Part shown: piece after piece, positions 1 through 7,197 of the stretch
How positions within the stretch are numbered: position 1 is the first letter of the stretch
Layout of the letters: each line of letters opens with the position of its first letter
Source of the DNA: an uncultured Selenomonas sp.
GTDB lineage: Bacteria > Bacillota > Negativicutes > Selenomonadales > Selenomonadaceae
Length of the DNA stretch: 10,030 nt
Direction: 5' to 3'
Assembly (NCBI GenBank): GCA_938045435.1
Contig: CALIBA010000193.1
Span: forward strand, 1 to 10,030
Program-made: the position numbers and the translations under genes
Notes under the pieces: generated by a model
Databases searched by the model: none
Seen by the model: the letters and a program-made list of their open reading frames with translations, nothing else
What the model was told of the DNA's origin: nothing

Positions 1-1875
1 CCGCGCAAGGGACGTGCCCAGCAGGCATCCGCGCCTAAGGTTGAGATTGCACGCCCGAAGCATATCAAGTTGCCCGAAACCATTGCCGTCAAAGATCTCG
101 CTTCTAAGATGAGTTATACAGCTTCTGATATTATCAAGAAGCTGTTGCTCATGGGTGTCATGGCGAGCATCAACCAGGAGATTGACTTTGACACGGCGAC
201 CCTTGTTGCAGGAGAGTTTGGGGTGACGACGGAAGAACTGCCACCGGATATTGATCCGACGCTTATTCCAGAGATCGAAGACGATCCCAAGTCACTCAAA
301 GAACGCCCCCCTGTTGTCACTGTTATGGGGCATGTGGACCACGGCAAGACCTCTCTGCTCGATGCAATTCGCAATACCTCTGTCAGTACGCATGAGGCGG
401 GCGGCATTACGCAGCACATCGGTGCCTACCAAGTCATCTGCAATGGGAAGAAAATCGTGTTCCTCGATACGCCGGGCCATGAGGCGTTTACCGCAATGCG
501 TGCACGCGGCGCACAGATTACGGATGTCGCGATACTTGTCGTTGCGGCGGATGATGGTGTTATGCCACAGACCATCGAGGCGATCGACCATGCGAAATCG
601 GCAGGCGTTCCTATCATCATCGCCATCAACAAGATCGATAAGCCCGGCGCGAATCCAGAGCGCGTCAAGCAAGAACTCATAGAGTATGGGCTTGTGGCGG
701 AAGAGTATGGCGGCGACACCATTATGGTGCCAGTTTCTGCAAAACAGCGCATGGGTATTGATGATCTCTTGGAGAACATCCTGCTCGTTGCCGAAGTCGA
801 GGAACTGCGAGCGAATCCGAGCCGTGAGGCACGCGGTGTCATCATCGAAGCCAAACTCGACAAGGGACGCGGTTCCGTTGCTACCGTGCTCGTTCAGAGC
901 GGAACACTGCGCATTGGTGATGCCATCGTCGTCGGTACAGCATATGGACATGTACGTGCGATGATCAATGACCGCGGCGACAACGTGAAAAAGGCAGGGC
1001 CTTCGATGCCGGTCGAGATTCTAGGACTGAACGATGTTCCCTCAGCTGGTGATATTCTCGCAGCGGTCGAGGAGAAACAGGCGCGCTCTATCGCAGAAGC
1101 ACGCCTTGGAAATCAGCGCCGTGACCTCATCAAGTCTAAGAGTGTGTCTCTTGATGCGCTCTTTCAGCAGATTCAGCAGGGCGACATCAAGGATCTCAAT
1201 ATCGTGATCAAAGCCGATGTGCAAGGCTCTGTTGAGGCGCTTGGCAACGCACTGCTTGGCCTCAATAAAAACGATGAAGTCCGCGTAACCATCGTTCACT
1301 CAGGTGTCGGCGCAGTCAGTGAGTCCGATATAATGCTTGCTTCAGCGTCCAAGGCCATCGTCATTGCCTTTAACGTCCGTCCGGATGCGAATGCCCGCCG
1401 TCTTGCTGATACAGAGAATGTGGACATCCGTACCTACCGCGTCATCTATGATGCACTCAATGATGTCAAGGACGCGATGAGCGGTATGCTGAAGCCCAAA
1501 TACAAGGAGGTCCTCCAAGGGCGTGTTGAGATCCGACAGGTCATGCGCTTCTCGAAGGCACTTGTTGCAGGGTCATACGTACTCGATGGGAAAATACACA
1601 GTAACTCGAAGATCCGGATTCTACGCGATAATGTGGAACTCTTTGACGGAGAAATTGACTCCCTGCGCCGCTTTAAGGACGAGGTGAAGGAAGTCGCAGC
1701 GGGATATGAATGCGGCATCTCCATCGTCGATTTTCGTGATTTTGCGGAAGGGGACATCATCGAGGCCTATACGATGGAGGAGATTGAAACCTCTATTGCA
1801 GAGGCCAATAAAGCTGCCGAGCAAAAGCGTGAGGCGCAGGCAGCAGCGGCAGCCGCCGAAACATCAGATGAATAA
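1..1875 (+). CDS. infB: Translation initiation factor IF-2 (5'-truncated by window edge)
   Basis: IF2 is the GTPase that brings fMet-tRNA to the 30S subunit and promotes 50S joining. The reading frame is open from base 1, so the gene starts upstream; 624 codons are visible. A basic linker (about codons 1-24) leads into an IF2_N domain (about bases 70-230). The G domain follows, with all its motifs: P-loop GHVDHGKT (328-351), switch region GGITQHIGAY, DTPGH (466-480), NKID (628-639) and SAK (736-744). Domain II, the IF2-specific domain III and the second beta-barrel C-terminal domain fill the rest. The TTG at base 70 lies inside the IF2_N region and is not the real start. After the usual end of IF2, near residues EAYTMEE, there is an extra charged and alanine-rich tail of roughly 29 codons. 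The gene heads the visible part of the infB-rbfA-nrnA-truB operon, and rbfA starts 13 bases after its stop. Confidence 0.98.
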   Translation, partial: PRKGRAQQASAPKVEIARPKHIKLPETIAVKDLASKMSYTASDIIKKLLLMGVMASINQEIDFDTATLVAGEFGVTTEELPPDIDPTLIPEIEDDPKSLKERPPVVTVMGHVDHGKTSLLDAIRNTSVSTHEAGGITQHIGAYQVICNGKKIVFLDTPGHEAFTAMRARGAQITDVAILVVAADDGVMPQTIEAIDHAKSAGVPIIIAINKIDKPGANPERVKQELIEYGLVAEEYGGDTIMVPVSAKQRMGIDDLLENILLVAEVEELRANPSREARGVIIEAKLDKGRGSVATVLVQSGTLRIGDAIVVGTAYGHVRAMINDRGDNVKKAGPSMPVEILGLNDVPSAGDILAAVEEKQARSIAEARLGNQRRDLIKSKSVSLDALFQQIQQGDIKDLNIVIKADVQGSVEALGNALLGLNKNDEVRVTIVHSGVGAVSESDIMLASASKAIVIAFNVRPDANARRLADTENVDIRTYRVIYDALNDVKDAMSGMLKPKYKEVLQGRVEIRQVMRFSKALVAGSYVLDGKIHSNSKIRILRDNVELFDGEIDSLRRFKDEVKEVAAGYECGISIVDFRDFAEGDIIEAYTMEEIETSIAEANKAAEQKREAQAAAAAAETSDE

Positions 1876-1888
1876 GGAACAGCAGTAA

Positions 1889-2263
1889 ATGAGTAAAGTT
1901 CGCGTTGAAAAGCTTCAAGAGCTCATGAAGCAGGAGATCAGTGATATCGTGCTCCACGAGCTGAAGGATCCACGCATTGGCTTCGTGACCGTGACGTCTG
2001 TATCCTGTACAGAGGATCTGCGCGAGGCGAAGATCTACGTCAGTATCATGGGGGATGAGAAGGCGGCGCGTGACAGTCTGCATGGATTAAACAGCTCGCT
2101 TGGCTTTGTGCGCCGCGAGATTGGGCGGCGCATTCGTCTCCGTTTTACGCCGGAGATCAGCTTTGCCTTGGATGCCTCGCTCGACTACAGTGACCACATT
2201 CAGCGCCTGCTCAATGAGATTCATAAAGAGAATCGTGGGGAAAGGGGGGCGGCAGAGACATGA
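1889..2263 (+). CDS. rbfA: 30S ribosome-binding factor RbfA
   Basis: This is a 124-residue protein of the RbfA family, a small KH-type RNA-binding factor that binds the 30S subunit and assists late 16S rRNA 5'-end maturation and cold adaptation. The family hallmarks are visible: an N-terminal helix with RVEKLQELMKQEISDIVL, the segment LKDPRIGFVTVTSV, the strand EAKIYVSIMGD, and RRRIRLRFTPEISF-like residues near the C-terminal half (here GRRIRLRFTPEISFALD). Its length is typical. The ATG at 1889 follows an AAGGA-type ribosome site that overlaps the infB stop codon (about 1874-1878), at a spacing of 10 bases. The last codon and stop overlap the ATG of the next gene in an ATGA arrangement (2260-2263), which points to translational coupling. 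It is co-transcribed with infB; no promoter is visible in the 13-base gap. Confidence 0.97.
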   Translation: MSKVRVEKLQELMKQEISDIVLHELKDPRIGFVTVTSVSCTEDLREAKIYVSIMGDEKAARDSLHGLNSSLGFVRREIGRRIRLRFTPEISFALDASLDYSDHIQRLLNEIHKENRGERGAAET

Positions 2264-3207
2264 AGGTGCAGCTTTCTGGCGCAGCGCGCATCCTGCATGC
2301 AGCAAACAGCATCATCCTCACCTCTCATATCCGCCCCGACGGTGATTCTCTTGGCTCTACACTTGGGCTGATGCATTTTCTGCGTATGCTTGGAAAAGAG
2401 GCAAGTGTCCTCATAGATGATGATATTCCACGTATCTTTCATGTTTTGCCGGGGATCGAGACAGTTGTGCGTCCCACGGAGGGGATGCGTTATGTTGCGG
2501 ATCTGCTTGTCGTCTGCGATGTGGAGTTAAAACGCACGGGATGTGTCGTATCATCTGTGGATGCGCAGCATGTACTCAACATAGATCACCATGTGACGAA
2601 TGATGAGGCGGCAGAGTACCTTTATCTCAATTCCGATTATGCTGCGACCTGTGAGATCATACATGATCTCATCATCGAGATGGGGGGCACCTTCTCGCTC
2701 GACACTGCGATCTGTCTTTATACGGGAATAGCGACCGACACGGGTTTTTTTCGCTTCTCCAATACAACACCACACACAATGCGTGCAGCGGCAGATCTCA
2801 TCGAGCTTGGTGTGAAGCCCAATTTCGTTGCGGCTGCTATGCAGCTCAAATCCTACGATGAAGTCATGTCACAGGTACATGCGATTCAGAATATGGAGAT
2901 GCTTTATGAAGGGCGTGTTGCAGCGGTGTTTCTCGATGAGCAGGAGGCGCGTGCAGTTCCAACCACAGAGGGGCTTTTAGATCAGATGCGCGTCATCGAG
3001 GGGACGCAGGTGGTATTTTTCATGAAGTGGCTCGAAAAGGATACCTACCGCATCAGCATGCGCTCTAAGGGGACAAATGTTTCTCGCATTGCGCAGGAGC
3101 TTGGCGGCGGCGGACATATTCGTGCGGCAGGGTGTACGCTGCATGGTTCGTACGAGCAGGTACGTGAAACAATTCTAACTGCCATTGGGAGGGAACTCAA
3201 CCGCTGA
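2260..3207 (+). CDS. nrnA: DHH/DHHA1 family nanoRNase / pAp phosphatase (NrnA-like)
   Basis: The 315-residue protein matches the NrnA family. These Mn-dependent enzymes degrade 2-5-nt RNA and can dephosphorylate 3'-phosphoadenosine 5'-phosphate. The N-terminal DHH domain carries the metal-binding motifs in order: HIRPDGDS (H23, D27, D29), VVCD (D87), the name-giving D109-H110-H111 in LNIDHHVTND, and GIATDTGFF (D160). The C-terminal DHHA1 domain ends with the substrate-binding GGGGHIRAAG loop (residues 282-291). All key residues are present, so it should be active. The ATG overlaps the rbfA stop by four bases, with a G-rich ribosome site (AAAGGGGGG, about 2241-2249). Its position between rbfA and truB is the usual one in Firmicutes. 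Exact substrate preference (nanoRNA or pAp) cannot be read from the sequence. Confidence 0.94.
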   Translation: MKVQLSGAARILHAANSIILTSHIRPDGDSLGSTLGLMHFLRMLGKEASVLIDDDIPRIFHVLPGIETVVRPTEGMRYVADLLVVCDVELKRTGCVVSSVDAQHVLNIDHHVTNDEAAEYLYLNSDYAATCEIIHDLIIEMGGTFSLDTAICLYTGIATDTGFFRFSNTTPHTMRAAADLIELGVKPNFVAAAMQLKSYDEVMSQVHAIQNMEMLYEGRVAAVFLDEQEARAVPTTEGLLDQMRVIEGTQVVFFMKWLEKDTYRISMRSKGTNVSRIAQELGGGGHIRAAGCTLHGSYEQVRETILTAIGRELNR

Positions 3208-3211
3208 ACGA

Positions 3212-4087
3212 ATGGATGGATTCTTAAATATCTTAAAACCTCCGGGGCTTTCGTCGCACGATGTCATTGATGTTGTGCGGCGTATTTTTAAGCAGAAACG
3301 CGTGGGGCACGCAGGGACGCTCGATCCCGCGGCGGCAGGAATCCTGCCGATTGCGCTTGGGCGTGCTGCGCGTCTCGTGGAGTATATGGAGGGCGCAGAC
3401 AAATCCTATCGTGCGGAGATTGCCTTTGGTTGCGCGACGGCTACGGGGGATGTGTACGGCGCGGTCACGGAGAGCGTTCCGCATCCTGCGCTTCTAACGG
3501 AGGAGGAACTGCGCGGCGTGCTTGCACGCTTCGTCGGGGAGATTGTGCAGACGCCGCCCGCCTACTCCGCGATCAAGGTCGGCGGACAGCGTGCATATGA
3601 CCTTGCGCGGCAGGGGATGGCAGTGGAGATGAGGGCGCGCACGGTTACAGTTCATCGCGTGGAACTTGTCCATACAGATGCGGTACGGGCGCGCATTCTC
3701 CTTGCTGTGGATTGCGCGAAGGGGACATATATCCGCTCGCTTTGCACGGACATCGGAGCGGCGATGGGCTTCCCCGCGACCATGCGCTTCCTCCTACGTA
3801 CGCGTGTCGGTGGATTCTGTCTCGTGGATTCCTACACGCTCGAAGAACTCGCGGAGATGGGGGCAGCGGCGCTCTGTGCGCCTGATTCGGCACTCGATCT
3901 GCCCTGTTATGAGCTTCAGCCGCAGCGCGTGAAGGCATTTTACAGCGGGCTTTCGACCTCGGAGCGGCGCATAGAGCTCGCCGAGGGCTTTTACCGCGTA
4001 TATGCGGAAGGCGTTTTTCTGGGGATCGGACGCTATGATACGGCAGAGAAGGAGATGTACCCCGTGAAGGCATTTCCGCCGATATGA
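3212..4087 (+). CDS. truB: tRNA pseudouridine(55) synthase TruB
   Basis: TruB converts U55 in the T-loop of tRNAs to pseudouridine. From the ATG at 3212 the protein has 291 residues, a normal length for the family. The opening MDGFLNILKPPGLSSHDV is typical, followed by KRVGHAGTLDPAAAGILP, which holds the catalytic aspartate (D38, codon at 3323). Other family segments include DKSYRAEIAFGCATATGD, TPPAYSAIKVGGQRAYDLAR and GTYIRSLCTDIG. The C-terminal part (about residue 236 onward, YELQPQRVKAFYSGL to the end) looks like a PUA-type RNA-binding domain. A TTG at 3185 would add nine residues (GGNSTAER before M), but it has no ribosome site and lies outside the conserved start. The chosen ATG lies four bases after the nrnA stop, with GGGAGGG (3187-3193) rather far upstream, so coupling to nrnA translation is likely. 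It is the last gene of the operon. Confidence 0.96.
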   Translation: MDGFLNILKPPGLSSHDVIDVVRRIFKQKRVGHAGTLDPAAAGILPIALGRAARLVEYMEGADKSYRAEIAFGCATATGDVYGAVTESVPHPALLTEEELRGVLARFVGEIVQTPPAYSAIKVGGQRAYDLARQGMAVEMRARTVTVHRVELVHTDAVRARILLAVDCAKGTYIRSLCTDIGAAMGFPATMRFLLRTRVGGFCLVDSYTLEELAEMGAAALCAPDSALDLPCYELQPQRVKAFYSGLSTSERRIELAEGFYRVYAEGVFLGIGRYDTAEKEMYPVKAFPPI

Positions 4088-4119
4088 AGGAATCACGGAT
4101 AAAATACTTCATGATGTTT

Positions 4120-4152
4120 GGACTGCTGCTTTGGTGGCAGTCCTTTTGTTTT
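4120..4152 (+). terminator. Rho-independent terminator after truB
   Basis: GGACTGCTGC (4120-4129) pairs with GTGGCAGTCC (4134-4143). This is a 10-bp stem with two G-T wobbles and a TTTG loop, and it is followed at once by TTTTGTTTT (4144-4152). This is a standard intrinsic terminator 32 bases after the truB stop. It closes the infB-rbfA-nrnA-truB transcription unit. Confidence 0.9.
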
Positions 4153-4178
4153 GCGAAAACGCCGCTCTGTGCTATAAT
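4151..4178 (+). promoter_or_regulatory. Sigma-70-type promoter of the M16C peptidase gene
   Basis: A consensus extended -10 element, TGCTATAAT (4170-4178), has the perfect hexamer TATAAT at 4173-4178. A -35-like TTGCGA (4151-4156, four of six matches) lies 16 bases upstream. Transcription would begin near 4185, giving a leader of about 25 bases before the start codon. The -35 element touches the T-tract of the truB terminator, so the two signals are packed end to end. Confidence 0.8.
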
Positions 4179-4193
4179 GAAATCCATTGTATG

Positions 4194-4200
4194 AAGGAGG
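4194..4200 (+). promoter_or_regulatory. Ribosome binding site that decides the M16C peptidase start
   Basis: AAGGAGG at 4194-4200 is a near-perfect Shine-Dalgarno sequence. It is only three bases from the first ATG (4204) but nine bases from the second ATG (4210). The second ATG is therefore the better start. Confidence 0.75.
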
Positions 4201-4209
4201 AAAATGCAC

Positions 4210-7131
4210 ATGAAAATAGATGATATACTGCACGGATTCCGTTTGATCCGCTCGGAGAAGATCAAGGAGGTGGATGGGACGGGGCATAGCTTTGTCCACG
4301 AGAAGACAGGAGCGCGCCTCTTCTTTCTCGAGACGGCGGATGACAATAAGGTGTTTTCCATCAGCTTCCGTACGCCGCCTGTGGATGATACGGGTGTAGC
4401 GCACATTGTGGAGCACTCGGTGCTCTGCGGCTCGCGCAAGTACCCGCTGAAGGAACCGTTCGTGGAGCTTGTGAAGGGCTCACTCAATACTTTTCTCAAT
4501 GCGATGACCTATCCAGATAAGACAATGTACCCTGTAGCAAGCCGCAATGCGGCGGATTTCCAAAATCTGATGGATGTCTATCTCGATGCGGTCTTCTATC
4601 CGGCGATGCGTGAGAATCCGCAGGTGCTCATGCAGGAGGGATGGCATTACGAGCTGGATGATGCAGCAGAACCTCTGCGTTACAGCGGTGTTGTTTACAA
4701 CGAGATGAAGGGGGCGCTCTCATCCCCTGATGATCTGCTCAGCAGCCGTATTATGGCGGCGCTCTATCCCGATACAACATACGGCTATGAGTCGGGCGGG
4801 GGTCCAGAGGCCATCCCAGATCTCACGCAGGAAAAGTTTTTGGATTTTCATGCACGTTATTATCATCCATCGAACAGCTATATCTATCTCTATGGTGATC
4901 TGGACATCAAGGAGCGGCTAGCCTACCTCGACAGTGCATACCTTTCGCATTTTGAGCGGATTCCCGTGACCTCACAGATAGAGCAGCAGCAGCCGTTTGC
5001 GGGACTTGTGAGGAAAGAGCATTTTTATCCCATTGGGACAGAAGAATCGTTGGAGGAGAATACGTTCCTATCTTTGAATTGGGTCATCGGAGATACGATG
5101 GATCTGCAGCGTGTGATGGCACTTCAGATTCTCGACCATGCACTTTTGCGTATGCAGGGAGCACCGCTTCGTCAGGCACTCATCGACGCAGGGCTTGGAC
5201 GAGATGTTGACTCAAATTTCGAGAGTGATTTACTCCAGCCGTTTTTCAGTATCATTGTCAGCAAGTCAGAAGCTACGCGAGCTGATGAATTTATGTGTGT
5301 TGTCAAAGATACTTTGACTGCACTTGCAGACGGCGGCCTTGACCATACGTTGTTAGAGGCCTCCATCAATACACTTGAGTTCCGTCTGCGTGAATCGGAC
5401 TTTGGCACAACACCAAAGGGGCTAATCTATGGCATCCGCATGATGAAAACATGGCTCTATGGTGGTGCACCTGAGGTCTATCTGCGCTATGAGGATGTAC
5501 TAACGGCGCTGAAAGAAGGTCTTCGTACAGGGTATTTTGAACAGCTCATACGAGAGGCATTTCTTAAAAATCCGCATGAGGCACTTGTCATACTCCTACC
5601 GAGCCGCACAGTCGGACGGGAGCGTGAAGCTGCACAGGAAAAGATTCTTATGGAGAAGAAAGCTGCAATGAGCCGCGTTGAAATTGATGCGCTCGTGCAG
5701 ACGTGTGCGGATCTGAGGGCTGCGCAGGCAGAGTCCGATACGGAGGAGGCTCTTACTGCAATTCCGATTCTCGCCCGCTCAGATATTCGGAAAGAAGCGG
5801 AGAAACTGCCGCTTGAGGTGCGCGATCTCGATGGGACAAAAATTCTCTACTCAGATCTTGAGACGAATGGCATTGTTTATCTGAACTTCTACTTTCCTAT
5901 GTCAGCCGTTGCGCAGGAGGATCTGCCTTATGCCTATCTTCTTGCAGAGATGCTTGGTGCAGTGGATACGGCGCGGCACAGCTACGCAGAGCTTGCCTTG
6001 CTGAAGAGTCTCTATACCGGGGGGATCGGCGCAGATATAGTTGCCTATACCCGTGCAGGAGAACCAGATTCTCTTTTGCCGCGGTTTAAGTTGCGTGCAA
6101 AGGTGCTGCGCAAGAATGTGACGCGTCTCTTTGAAATTCTGGAAGAGATGCTCTTAGAGAGTGATTTTTCTGGTGCCAAGCGCATACGCGAGCTGATTGA
6201 TGAAGACAAGACCGGTATGGAGCTGTCGCTTCAGCGCGCAGCGAATCAAATCGTTGCTGCGCGGATTGCAGGGTATCTCATGCCGTCTGGATGCTATGCA
6301 GAGGAAGGCGGGCTGTCGTTCCATGCATTCCTGTCAGCGTTTCAGGAGAACTTTGCAGTGCATCACCAGCAGATGCAGGAGGCGTTTGCGCGGCTCTTGC
6401 CGCAGATCTTTAATCGCAGGGATCTCATGGTCAGCATTACTGCACCTGCAGATGACTATGACAGTATTGCCGCAGCACTGGCGGCATTTCAGAAAAAACT
6501 TTCAGTACGTGAGTTCTCCGCAGCACAATATCACTGGGATCTTGTGGCGCGTAATGAAGGTCTTACGACACAGAGCCGTGTGCAGTATGTGGCAAAGGGC
6601 GCGAATTTCATTCAGCTAGGTTATGCCTATACGGGCGTGCTCCGTCTGTTGGAAACTCTGCTTCGCTACGATTATTTTTGGACGCGCATCCGTGTCCAGG
6701 GCGGGGCTTACGGTGCTATGACACAGTTTAACCGCAATGGGTTCATGGTGTTTGCCTCCTATCGTGACCCAAATCTTGCCGAGACACTTGACGTCCTCAA
6801 TGAGACTGCGGACTATGTGCGCGCATTTGACGTTTCTGACCGCGAGATGGATAAATTCGTTATTGGTACCATGAGCGGCGTGGATGCGCCGCTGACCCCG
6901 CAGATGAAGGGCGATACCGCAGCAACGCTCTATCTGCGCGGCATCACAGAGGAGGATCGCCAACGTGCACGTGATGAGATTCTTTCCGCAGGACAGGAAG
7001 ATGTCCGTGCACTAGCACCGCTCATCGCGGATGCCATGCGTGCAGATGTATACTGTGTCCTCGGCGGTGAAGAAAAGATGCGGGAGAATGCAGCGCTGTT
7101 TGGCGTGGTTCGTCCCGCACTGCACGCATAA
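4210..7131 (+). CDS. M16C family zinc metallopeptidase (presequence protease-like)
   Basis: This large peptidase has 973 residues from ATG 4210 (975 from ATG 4204), the single-chain length of the M16C (PreP/falcilysin) group. These enzymes enclose and degrade unfolded peptides between two clamshell halves. The inverted zinc motif HIVEH gives H65, E68 (catalytic base) and H69 (codons 4402-4416). The third ligand is E165 in YNEMKGALSSPDDLL, about 96 residues later, as expected for M16C. SLNTFLNAMTYPDKTMYPVASRN is also characteristic. In the C-terminal half the segment WTRIRVQGGAYGA keeps the conserved Arg-Tyr pair (R828, Y834) that reaches into the active site. No signal peptide or membrane helix is visible, so it is probably cytoplasmic. 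It appears to be transcribed alone from its own promoter after a terminator. Physiological substrates are unknown; general peptide recycling is an inference. Confidence 0.95.
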   Translation: MKIDDILHGFRLIRSEKIKEVDGTGHSFVHEKTGARLFFLETADDNKVFSISFRTPPVDDTGVAHIVEHSVLCGSRKYPLKEPFVELVKGSLNTFLNAMTYPDKTMYPVASRNAADFQNLMDVYLDAVFYPAMRENPQVLMQEGWHYELDDAAEPLRYSGVVYNEMKGALSSPDDLLSSRIMAALYPDTTYGYESGGGPEAIPDLTQEKFLDFHARYYHPSNSYIYLYGDLDIKERLAYLDSAYLSHFERIPVTSQIEQQQPFAGLVRKEHFYPIGTEESLEENTFLSLNWVIGDTMDLQRVMALQILDHALLRMQGAPLRQALIDAGLGRDVDSNFESDLLQPFFSIIVSKSEATRADEFMCVVKDTLTALADGGLDHTLLEASINTLEFRLRESDFGTTPKGLIYGIRMMKTWLYGGAPEVYLRYEDVLTALKEGLRTGYFEQLIREAFLKNPHEALVILLPSRTVGREREAAQEKILMEKKAAMSRVEIDALVQTCADLRAAQAESDTEEALTAIPILARSDIRKEAEKLPLEVRDLDGTKILYSDLETNGIVYLNFYFPMSAVAQEDLPYAYLLAEMLGAVDTARHSYAELALLKSLYTGGIGADIVAYTRAGEPDSLLPRFKLRAKVLRKNVTRLFEILEEMLLESDFSGAKRIRELIDEDKTGMELSLQRAANQIVAARIAGYLMPSGCYAEEGGLSFHAFLSAFQENFAVHHQQMQEAFARLLPQIFNRRDLMVSITAPADDYDSIAAALAAFQKKLSVREFSAAQYHWDLVARNEGLTTQSRVQYVAKGANFIQLGYAYTGVLRLLETLLRYDYFWTRIRVQGGAYGAMTQFNRNGFMVFASYRDPNLAETLDVLNETADYVRAFDVSDREMDKFVIGTMSGVDAPLTPQMKGDTAATLYLRGITEEDRQRARDEILSAGQEDVRALAPLIADAMRADVYCVLGGEEKMRENAALFGVVRPALHA

Positions 7132-7136
7132 AGATT

Positions 7137-7165
7137 TTGACTTTTCACGCTGTACATGGGATAAT
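7137..7165 (+). promoter_or_regulatory. Promoter of dapA
   Basis: TTGACT (7137-7142, five of six) and GATAAT (7160-7165, five of six) are separated by exactly 17 bases, and a TGG extended -10 element stands at 7157-7159. The -35 begins six bases after the peptidase stop codon. Predicted transcription starts near 7172, leaving a leader of about 25 bases. That is too short for a lysine riboswitch, and none is seen. Confidence 0.78.
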
Positions 7166-7197
7166 AACAGCGGATGCTATGGAAGGGAGACGTTGCC

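Noticed and set aside
292..951. 219-codon - strand open frame opposite the infB G domain.
   Set aside because: It lies wholly inside infB, and its sequence is Cys/His/Arg-rich with no family resemblance. It is a shadow frame.
4088..4209. Possible riboswitch or small RNA in the longest gap of the window.
   Set aside because: The gap is fully explained by the terminator, promoter and ribosome site, and the remaining bases show no further structure.
3645..4499. 284-codon open frame on the - strand across truB, the intergenic gap and the start of the peptidase gene.
   Set aside because: It overlaps two well-supported + strand genes plus a terminator and promoter. Its composition is Arg/Ser/Pro-rich with no recognisable domain, typical of an antisense shadow in GC-rich coding DNA.
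7132..7197. Possible terminator for the peptidase gene between it and dapA.
   Set aside because: No GC-rich stem followed by a T-run is present. The gap is occupied by the dapA promoter and ribosome site.
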